A stretch of DNA of 6,680 bases from QALR01 sp964466625. Lineage in GTDB: Bacteria > Bacillota > Clostridia > Oscillospirales > CAG-272. The notes beneath the pieces are model-generated. The model worked only from the letters and a program-made list of their open reading frames with translations. It did no database searches and was not told the DNA's origin. Below, piece by piece: positions 1 to 5,342 of this stretch (positions within the stretch are counted from its first letter, which is position 1; each line of letters opens with the position of its first letter). The DNA lies in the NCBI GenBank assembly GCA_964466625.1, contig CAYXQF010000097.1, forward strand, positions 1-6,680. The letters run 5' to 3'. The position numbers and the translations under genes were made by a program.

Positions 1-1
1 T

Positions 2-1081
2 GACGCGCAGGGCAGAAAGATGTCTAAGTCTCTCGGTAACGGTATTGATCCTCTTGAGATCATTGAGACTTGCGGTGCGGACGCGCTTCGCTTCGCACTT
101 CTCACGGGTAACTCTCCCGGTAATGACATGCGTTTCTCTCCCGAAAAGGTTGAAGCTGCAAGAAACTTCACCAACAAGATCTGGAATGCATCTCGTTTCG
201 CCTTGATGAATATTCCCGAAACACTTGAGGATACTGCGCTTCCTGCGATGGAAAAACTTCACCTCGAAGACAAATGGATCCTCTCCAAATTCAATAAGCT
301 TGCGGCAGAAGTTTCTGAAAACCTTGATAAATATGAGCTTGGTATCGCTCTTTCGAAGATCTACGATTTCCTTTGGAACGTTCTTTGTGACTGGTACATT
401 GAAGTGATCAAGCCTCGTCTTTTCGCAAAAGAGACCGAAGACTGTGAAAACGCATGCCGTGTACTTTCCCATGTTCTCAGAGGTGCGATGGAACTGCTTC
501 ACCCCTTCATGCCGTTCATCACGGAAACCATTTGGCAGGCATTGCCGCATGAAGGCGAAAGCATCATGATCGCATCTTATCCCGTAAGAGATGAAAATTA
601 TATCTTCGAAAAAGAAGAAACTTCTATGGAACTTCTTATCACAGCGATTCGTCAAATCCGTAACCGCCGTGCAGAAATGAACGTTCCTCCGTCCAAAAAA
701 GCGAAAGTTATCATCGTTTCTGCGGATAAAGAAACCTTTAGCCCTGCTGTTTCCGCTTTCTTTGAAAAGCTTGCCGGTGCTTCTACTGTGGAATATCCCG
801 AAACCTTCCAGGACGAAAGCTGTGTTCAGATCATTTCCGACAAGGCATTGATCTACATTCCGCTTGCAGAGATCGTAGATTTTGAAAAAGAGATCGTACG
901 TCTTGAAGCAGAAAAGAAGAAACTTCTTTCTGAAATCGAACGTATTGACAAGAAGCTTTCCAACGCAGGCTTCGTTGCTAAGGCGCCTGCCGCTGTCATC
1001 GACGGCGAAAAGGCAAAGAGAGCAGGCTATGCGGATAAACTTGCTTCCGTTGAAGAATCTCTTGCGAAATATCAAAAATAA
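2..1081 (+). CDS. valS: Valyl-tRNA synthetase, C-terminal part (5' end outside window)
   Basis: Class I aminoacyl-tRNA synthetase that charges tRNA-Val with valine in the cytoplasm. The frame is open from base 2, so the visible 359 residues continue a gene that begins to the left; the ATG at base 20 lies inside the catalytic motif and is not a start. KMSKS is at visible residues 6-10, in the ValRS-like context DAQGRKMSKSLGNGIDPLE, followed by GADALRFAL. Residues about 91-240 form the helical anticodon-binding domain (W92, the WNVLCDWYIE segment at 125-134, HPFMPFITE at 167-175). Residues about 292-357 are a charged coiled coil matching the ValRS C-terminal tRNA-binding arm. Full ValRS is typically about 880 residues, so roughly 60% is missing because of the window edge and not because of a mutation. 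IleRS and LeuRS share the KMSKS fold, but the C-terminal coiled-coil arm is characteristic of ValRS. Confidence 0.96.
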   Translation, partial: DAQGRKMSKSLGNGIDPLEIIETCGADALRFALLTGNSPGNDMRFSPEKVEAARNFTNKIWNASRFALMNIPETLEDTALPAMEKLHLEDKWILSKFNKLAAEVSENLDKYELGIALSKIYDFLWNVLCDWYIEVIKPRLFAKETEDCENACRVLSHVLRGAMELLHPFMPFITETIWQALPHEGESIMIASYPVRDENYIFEKEETSMELLITAIRQIRNRRAEMNVPPSKKAKVIIVSADKETFSPAVSAFFEKLAGASTVEYPETFQDESCVQIISDKALIYIPLAEIVDFEKEIVRLEAEKKKLLSEIERIDKKLSNAGFVAKAPAAVIDGEKAKRAGYADKLASVEESLAKYQK

Positions 1082-1129
1082 TTTTATAAATTTTCATTTT
1101 AGCTGTTAGATTTTGCAATATTTTTCGTC

Positions 1130-1135
1130 TATATT
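1130..1135 (+). promoter_or_regulatory. Possible -10 element (TATATT) upstream of the lipoprotein gene
   Basis: The 98-nt gap between valS and the lipoprotein start is very AT-rich and has no GC-rich hairpin that would end the valS transcript. TATATT at this position matches the sigma-A -10 consensus at 5 of 6 bases, about 45 nt before the chosen start. The hexamer at a suitable distance upstream (TTAGAT, 1106-1111, 18-nt spacer) is a poor -35. This is a weak candidate; the lipoprotein gene could instead be read through from valS. Confidence 0.22.
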
Positions 1136-1166
1136 CATAGAGAGAAGATTTTTTCTGAAATATGAA

Positions 1167-1173
1167 AGAGAGG
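1167..1173 (+). promoter_or_regulatory. Ribosome binding site that decides the lipoprotein start
   Basis: AGAGAGG lies 6 nt before the ATG at 1180. An in-frame ATG at 1162 would put this site inside the coding sequence and has no good site of its own. The start at 1180 also gives a standard lipoprotein signal peptide beginning MKKR. Confidence 0.7.
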
Positions 1174-1179
1174 TATCTT

Positions 1180-2079
1180 ATGAAAAAACGAATTGCATTA
1201 GTTTTAGCGCTTTTGATGGCGCTTACGCTGTTTGTCTCCTGTGGTGCCGCCGCGAATGACGCGATGGAAAACCTCAAAGGTGACTATGAATACAGCAGCG
1301 GGGAATCCGCCAGCGGTTCCTTTGAAACGGATTATACGGATAAAGACGCGAGTGAAGATGAGCTTGAAAAGAAGATCATCAAAACTTACCGTCTGTATCT
1401 GGAATCCAAAAATTTTGATGAAGCGATAAGTCTTATTGTGAGCGAAGCCGAGGAGCTTGGCGGCTATATTTCTTCCTCTTCTGTCAGCGGCAACGCTTCG
1501 ACGGGCAGAAGCCGCTCGGCAGACTATACCGTCCGTGTTCCGAGTGCATTGGCAGAATCATATATTGCTGCGATCTCTTCTGAATGCAACGTGCTCAGCT
1601 CCACCCTTACGACGGACGATATTACGGACAGCTATTACGATAGCAAAGCTCGCATGGAAAGTCTTGTCGATCAGGAAGCGCGACTTCTCGCACTCTTGGA
1701 TAAAGCGGAGAATCTCAGCGATATGTTGGCTATTGAGGATAAACTTACTGATGTCCGTGCAGAGATCAACGCTTTGAATAAGCAACTCCAACTGATGGAT
1801 AAATCCGTGGATTACTCCTATGTATATATTCACCTTTCTGAGGTAATCGAATATCATGTGGAAGATCCCACGTATCTGGAAAGACTCGGCGATTCTTTCG
1901 GTGATTCTTTTGTGAACTTTGCAGAAGTTCTCGGCGAAGCACTTATCATCTTCATTTGGGTTTTGCCGTTCCTTCTTGTTGGCGGTACGATCGCTGTCAT
2001 TGCCGTTACCATTTCCTTGAAAAAAGGGAAGAATAAGAAAAAGAAAAATAATGATGTCAAAGACGAAAATGAAAAATAA
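1180..2079 (+). CDS. DUF4349-type lipoprotein with C-terminal membrane helix
   Basis: Predicted surface lipoprotein of unknown function, 299 residues. The N-terminus is a lipoprotein signal peptide: KKR, a hydrophobic stretch at residues 5-19, and a lipobox-like LFVSC with the lipidated cysteine at 21 (Phe at -3 is less usual than Leu). Residues about 25-62 are a Ser/Gly/Asp/Glu-rich linker. Residues about 65-225 match the DUF4349 pattern: IIKTYRLYLE, then EAEELGGYISSSS, the YTVRVP segment at 116-121, and a helical coiled-coil stretch at about 150-205. A hydrophobic helix at about 253-280 is followed by a very basic tail (KKGKNKKKKNN) that would face the cytoplasm. The protein would thus be anchored to the membrane at both ends, with the DUF4349 domain outside. 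The domain assignment comes from pattern recognition and no biochemical role is known to me. The start at 1180 is preferred to 1162 because of the ribosome binding site and signal peptide. Confidence 0.85.
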   Translation: MKKRIALVLALLMALTLFVSCGAAANDAMENLKGDYEYSSGESASGSFETDYTDKDASEDELEKKIIKTYRLYLESKNFDEAISLIVSEAEELGGYISSSSVSGNASTGRSRSADYTVRVPSALAESYIAAISSECNVLSSTLTTDDITDSYYDSKARMESLVDQEARLLALLDKAENLSDMLAIEDKLTDVRAEINALNKQLQLMDKSVDYSYVYIHLSEVIEYHVEDPTYLERLGDSFGDSFVNFAEVLGEALIIFIWVLPFLLVGGTIAVIAVTISLKKGKNKKKKNNDVKDENEK

Positions 2080-2094
2080 GAGCCTTTGATGTTG

Positions 2095-2134
2095 AAAAAG
2101 CGCACGGGGCATTCTTTGCTTGCGCGCGCTTTTT
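2095..2134 (+). terminator. Hairpin after the lipoprotein gene, probable intrinsic terminator
   Basis: AAAAAGCGC (2095-2103) pairs perfectly with GCGCTTTTT (2126-2134), giving a 9-bp stem around a 22-nt loop; the U-run is the outer part of the right arm. An alternative inner pairing of GCGCA (2100-2104) with TGCGC (2121-2125) is possible. It begins 15 nt after the lipoprotein stop codon. The long loop and short GC core make it weaker than a classic terminator, and it ends only 8 nt before the next ribosome binding site, so partial read-through or attenuation is possible. Confidence 0.55.
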
Positions 2135-2142
2135 GTTTGGTA

Positions 2143-2148
2143 AGGAGG
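2143..2148 (+). promoter_or_regulatory. Strong ribosome binding site for the 192-residue protein
   Basis: AGGAGG, a full consensus match, stands 8 nt before the ATG at 2157. A TTG at 2133 is in the same frame, but choosing it would place this site inside the gene and overlap the hairpin arm, so 2157 is the start. Confidence 0.85.
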
Positions 2149-2156
2149 TTTTTAAC

Positions 2157-2735
2157 ATGATTATCGATGGTTACATAACAGATAAAAACAGAACCCCCGT
2201 TGAGGGAGCCAGCGTGGAAATCAAAGGTGAAAATTTTTACACCGTTTATGAAACGCAAAGTGATGAAAACGGACACTATTTATTCGATATTCCAAGCGGA
2301 AAGTATCCGTTTCTTATCGCGGTGAAGGATTACGGTGTGAAAAATCTTGAATATTGGTGTCAAAACATCATGCTTACAGAAGATATGTCTTTGGACATTT
2401 CTTTTGATAAGCTGGAGATTTATGGTTTGCACGCATTCACCGTTAAGGGTGCATATCCTGCCTTGATGATTTATTTCCGTCCGATGAGTCTTGAAAAGTT
2501 TCAGCGTGGAGAAAAGGACATTGCACCCGAGATCGAACGTATCAAAATTACACTCGATGGCAAAGAACTACCGCTCCTCGTGAAAAACCGTGTGATGGAA
2601 TCGATTGGAGAAGGCGCTTTGACGGCATACTTGATTCAAGCAGATCGCATCGGCGATAAAGGCGCATGGCATCGCCTTGACGTGAAAATTTGGGACGAAA
2701 ACGATAATTTCGGCATGGCAACGATCTTCAACTGA
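2157..2735 (+). CDS. Uncharacterised protein with carboxypeptidase-regulatory-like beta domain
   Basis: A 192-residue protein of unknown function. Residues about 1-80 follow the carboxypeptidase-regulatory-like (transthyretin-like beta-sandwich) pattern: G5-I7-D9, PVEGASVEI at 14-22, ETQSDENGHYLFDIPSGKY at 32-50, then hydrophobic strands. Residues about 85-192 alternate hydrophobic and charged positions like further beta strands (for example IKITLDGKELPLLV at 129-142 and HRLDVKIWDENDNF at 172-185); I do not recognise this part. No signal peptide, lipobox or transmembrane helix is visible, so it appears cytoplasmic, although such domains are often found on exported proteins. It lies 77 nt behind the lipoprotein gene, with a hairpin in the gap, and its stop codon runs into the terminator. 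The N-terminal fold is a fair guess; no function is assigned. Confidence 0.8.
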   Translation: MIIDGYITDKNRTPVEGASVEIKGENFYTVYETQSDENGHYLFDIPSGKYPFLIAVKDYGVKNLEYWCQNIMLTEDMSLDISFDKLEIYGLHAFTVKGAYPALMIYFRPMSLEKFQRGEKDIAPEIERIKITLDGKELPLLVKNRVMESIGEGALTAYLIQADRIGDKGAWHRLDVKIWDENDNFGMATIFN

Positions 2736-2779
2736 ATAAAAAAGAAAACCCTGATAAATCAGGGTTTTCTTTTTTATTC
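2734..2779. terminator. Perfect 21-bp hairpin, bidirectional terminator between converging genes
   Basis: Bases 2734-2754 (GAATAAAAAAGAAAACCCTG plus A) are the exact reverse complement of 2759-2779, with a TAAA loop at 2755-2758. The core CCCTGA/TCAGGG is GC-rich and the outer arms are A-runs on one side and T-runs on the other, so a U-rich tract is made in either direction. It directly follows the 192-residue protein gene on the plus strand; its left arm starts in the last two bases of the TGA stop. It lies 36 nt beyond the ilvA stop on the minus strand. It therefore can serve both converging units. Confidence 0.92.
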
Positions 2780-2815
2780 CATAGGAAATTGCGTAAAATT
2801 TGTTTCGCCGCTTTT

Positions 2816-4012
2816 TTATTGAATGATCTTGAATCCTTCTTTTGTAAGTTCTTCCTTGATCTTTTCGATCTGGGCGAAGTCACGGGTTTCCATGCTGACG
2901 CGCAGATAACAGCTGGAGATCGCCATATTGGGATCGGAACGTTCATGACGAACGCCGACAACATTGGCACCACAACGGGAGATGATCTCGCTGACGCCGA
3001 CGAGCTGACCGGGCTTGTCTTCCAATGCAACGACGAGCGTTGTATTTCTGCCGGAGGTGACAAGACCTCGTGTGATGACACGAGAGAGAATATTTACGTC
3101 GATATTGCCGCCTGAAACCACGCATGCGACTTTTTTGCCCTTGATGGGGAGCTTACCGAACATTGCAGCCGCAACACTGACAGCACCCGCTCCCTCAGCG
3201 ATCAGCTTCTGTTTTTCAATCATGGCGAGAATTGCGGTTGCAATCTCGTCTTCGGAAACAGTGACGATCTCATCAACGTATTTTTGCACCATATCAAACG
3301 TGGTGTCACCGGGGTGTTTCACGGCAATACCATCTGCAAAGGTGTGAACGGAATCGAGTGTGATTGCTTCACCTTTGAGGCGGCTTTCATACATGCTGGG
3401 CGCATTCGCTGCTTGCACACCGTAAACTTTAATATTGGGGTTCAACTGTTTGATCGCAAAAGCAACACCCGAAATAAGTCCGCCGCCACCGATCGGAACG
3501 ATCACGGCATCGACATCAGGCATCTGGTCAAGAATTTCAAGACCGACGGTACCTTGGCCTTCGATCACTTCATCATCATTGAAGGGGTGAATGAATGTAG
3601 CGCCCGTTTCTTTTTGCAGTTCTACAGCCTTAAAATAAGCGTCATCATAAGCACCTTTTACGAGAATGACTTCTGCGCCGAGGCGTTTGGTGGCTTCCAC
3701 TTTACTGATGGGTGCGTTATCAGGCATGCAAACGACGCTTTTTACGCCTTGCTTGGTGGCGGCGAGTGCCACGCCCTGCGCGTGATTGCCTGCGCTGCAA
3801 GCGATAATGCCTGCGGCTTTCTGCTCATCAGTAAGTCCGCTGATCTTATAGTAAGCGCCGCGGAGCTTAAAGCTACCTGTTACTTGCAGATTTTCGGTTT
3901 TGAGATAAATATCGGTATCCGTGCTGAGATTCGGCGCATGGATAAGGTCTGTTTTTCTTGCCACTTCGCGAAGGACGAAAGCGGCATGATAGATTTTATC
4001 AAGAGTTACCAT
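2816..4012 (-). CDS. ilvA: Threonine ammonia-lyase (threonine dehydratase), PLP-dependent, with single ACT domain
   Basis: Deaminates L-threonine to 2-oxobutanoate and ammonia in the cytoplasm, the first committed step to isoleucine. The 398 residues begin MVTLDKIYHAA, as in the family. The PLP lysine is K49 in TGSFKLRGAYY; SAGNHAQG (73-80) is the substrate loop; GGGG (175-178) cradles the PLP phosphate; S300 in SGGNID (300-305) is placed to contact the pyridine nitrogen. Residues about 325-398 form one ACT domain (LEDKPGQLVGVSEII at 330-344). This is the medium-length class, shorter than the 514-residue E. coli IlvA with its two regulatory subdomains and longer than TdcB (about 329). Being in line with ilvD favours a biosynthetic role; the ACT domain suggests allosteric control by an amino acid, but the ligand cannot be read from the sequence. 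Last gene of the apparent operon, overlapping the ATPase gene by 14 nt. An upstream in-frame ATG at 4105 is rejected because it lies deep in the ATPase gene. Confidence 0.93.
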   Translation of the reverse strand: MVTLDKIYHAAFVLREVARKTDLIHAPNLSTDTDIYLKTENLQVTGSFKLRGAYYKISGLTDEQKAAGIIACSAGNHAQGVALAATKQGVKSVVCMPDNAPISKVEATKRLGAEVILVKGAYDDAYFKAVELQKETGATFIHPFNDDEVIEGQGTVGLEILDQMPDVDAVIVPIGGGGLISGVAFAIKQLNPNIKVYGVQAANAPSMYESRLKGEAITLDSVHTFADGIAVKHPGDTTFDMVQKYVDEIVTVSEDEIATAILAMIEKQKLIAEGAGAVSVAAAMFGKLPIKGKKVACVVSGGNIDVNILSRVITRGLVTSGRNTTLVVALEDKPGQLVGVSEIISRCGANVVGVRHERSDPNMAISSCYLRVSMETRDFAQIEKIKEELTKEGFKIIQ

Positions 4013-5324
4013 TTTCTTGTGATTCCTTTCCTTCCAGGAAATTGATGAATTGCTGTGCCGTTCTGCCCGAAATACCGCCGTGACGGATCTCCCAGCGATT
4101 CGCAAGCGCGAGAAGCTCTTCTTCGCTTATATCGAGTTTCAGCTGACGCTTTGCGATTGCTTTTACAATGTCGTGATAAAGCTTTCTGTTCGGTGCGCTG
4201 AAGTTGATGGTTACGCCGAAGCGTGCCGCGAGAGAAAGCTTTTCTTCCATCGTGTCAGAACGGTGCAGATCATCGGAAAATTCCATGTCATTTCTATCCG
4301 ACCACGTTTCTTTGATGAGATGACGGCGGTTAGAGGTGGCATAGATGAGAATATTATCAGGACGGGTTTCCACACCGCCCTCGATGACAGCTTTGAGAAA
4401 TTTATATTCGAGTTCATTTTCTTCAAAGGAAAGATCGTCAATGAAGATGATGAAACGGTAATTTCTATTTTTTACCGTAGCGATGATCTCGGAAAGATTG
4501 CGGAATTGATGCTTGTATATTTCAATCATGCGCAGTCCCGAATCATAATATTCGTTGATGAGCGCCTTGACGGAAGAAGATTTGCCCGTACCGGCATCGC
4601 CGTAGAGAAGCACGTTGTTAGCGCGTTTGCCGGCAAGAAAACTTTCTGTGTTCTCCACGAGCTGTTGCTTTTGGCTGTCATAACCCACCATATCCGCGAG
4701 CATGACCTTGTCGGTATTATTGATAGGCAGAAACTCCACACCACCGCCGAGATTTTGAATGCGGAATGCGCGGTTGAGCCCAAACATACCGACACCGTAG
4801 GCACCGTAAAAGTCTGTCACAAGACGGAAGATTTCGTTTTCATCTGCCGCGTTTTCGATCTCTTGGGAAAGCTTTTGCACCTTTTCGCTGACGCTTCGGT
4901 AGTAATGCTTTTCGGATTTCCGGATTGCTTTATAATTTGAAATCGTGGTAAAGCAATCAATGCCAAGTGCTTTTTCGATGGGGGAGAAATTAAAATCAAA
5001 AAGATTTTTAAAGATGCGGAAATCATTTTTGGCGAAATGATTGACACTGCCTTCCATTGCACCGCGTCGCTCCGCTGTGAGAGAAAAGGAGTTTTCGTTG
5101 GTGATGAGAACGAATGTCAGATAATTATGCCAGAGATTGGTATCGAAACCATATTTGGTGGAGAGATCGAGAAGCTTTTTGATCTCGCCGTAAATGCGGC
5201 GGATAAGAGAAGCGGTTGTGTCGCTTTTTTTCTCGAAATCTTCATAAATTTCGGCAAGTCGGAGAAGAACGCTATCTTCTCCGAGATTGCTGTAAAGAAT
5301 CAGATTGGATATTTGACGGTACAT
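3999..5324 (-). CDS. DUF815-type AAA+ ATPase
   Basis: A 441-residue cytoplasmic ATPase of the DUF815 type; the family's cellular role is not established to my knowledge. The N-terminal half (about 1-200) is largely helical and charged, without a recognised fold. The ATPase domain follows: lead-in VGYDSQKQQLVENTESFLAG (213-232), Walker A GDAGTGKSS at 242-250 with K248, Walker B FIIFIDDLSF at 291-300 with D296 and D297, sensor-1 region YATSNRRHL at 328-336 with N332, EEKLSLAARFG at 360-370 with R368 as a possible arginine finger, and GGISGRTAQQF at 416-426 with R421 as a possible sensor-2 arginine. All nucleotide-handling motifs look intact, so it should be active. No membrane segment, DNA-binding motif or protease domain is seen. 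It starts 18 nt after the ilvD stop and ends 14 nt inside ilvA, so it is co-transcribed with isoleucine genes. The family call is confident; the link to amino acid synthesis is inferred from position only. Confidence 0.88.
   Translation of the reverse strand: MYRQISNLILYSNLGEDSVLLRLAEIYEDFEKKSDTTASLIRRIYGEIKKLLDLSTKYGFDTNLWHNYLTFVLITNENSFSLTAERRGAMEGSVNHFAKNDFRIFKNLFDFNFSPIEKALGIDCFTTISNYKAIRKSEKHYYRSVSEKVQKLSQEIENAADENEIFRLVTDFYGAYGVGMFGLNRAFRIQNLGGGVEFLPINNTDKVMLADMVGYDSQKQQLVENTESFLAGKRANNVLLYGDAGTGKSSSVKALINEYYDSGLRMIEIYKHQFRNLSEIIATVKNRNYRFIIFIDDLSFEENELEYKFLKAVIEGGVETRPDNILIYATSNRRHLIKETWSDRNDMEFSDDLHRSDTMEEKLSLAARFGVTINFSAPNRKLYHDIVKAIAKRQLKLDISEEELLALANRWEIRHGGISGRTAQQFINFLEGKESQENGNS
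4024..4033 (-). promoter_or_regulatory. Ribosome binding site of ilvA inside the end of the ATPase gene
   Basis: Two overlapping AAGGA copies (minus strand, 4033-4029 and 4028-4024) precede the ilvA ATG at 4012, the nearer one by 11 nt. That spacing is slightly long. The site lies within the last codons of the upstream ATPase gene, consistent with translational coupling. Confidence 0.5.
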
Positions 5325-5334
5325 AAGTGAGTCG

Positions 5335-5340
5335 TCCTTA
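5335..5340 (-). promoter_or_regulatory. Ribosome binding site of the AAA+ ATPase gene
   Basis: TAAGGA on the minus strand stands 10 nt before the ATG at 5324 and lies in the 18-nt gap just behind the ilvD stop codon. There is no room for a promoter or terminator in the gap, which supports one transcript. Confidence 0.6.
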
Positions 5341-5342
5341 TT

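Noticed and set aside
1082..1179. A riboswitch or T-box leader in the gap after valS
   Set aside because: The gap is only 98 nt, almost entirely A and T, with no stable stems and no T-box consensus element.
2086..2120. Possible promoter (TTGATG or TTGAAA as -35) before the 192-residue protein gene
   Set aside because: The hexamers at the required -10 distance match TATAAT at only 3 of 6 bases and fall inside the hairpin.
1558..2276. Minus-strand open frames opposite the lipoprotein and the start of the 192-residue protein gene
   Set aside because: Both overlap coding sequence with clear signals on the plus strand; their Phe-rich runs are complements of lysine-rich codons.
3284..4045. A 253-codon open frame on the plus strand opposite ilvA
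   Set aside because: Antisense shadow of a well-supported gene; no family pattern, no plausible start signal.
4013..4105. A longer ilvA starting at 4105
   Set aside because: The extra 31 residues do not resemble the family N-terminus and would extend the overlap with the ATPase gene to more than 100 nt; MVTLDKIYHAA at 4012 fits the family.
4050..4940. A 296-codon open frame on the plus strand opposite the ATPase gene
   Set aside because: It lies wholly antisense to a gene with intact AAA+ motifs, has no recognisable domain or good ribosome binding site, and its Phe/His/Ile-rich composition is what an antisense frame of this codon usage gives.
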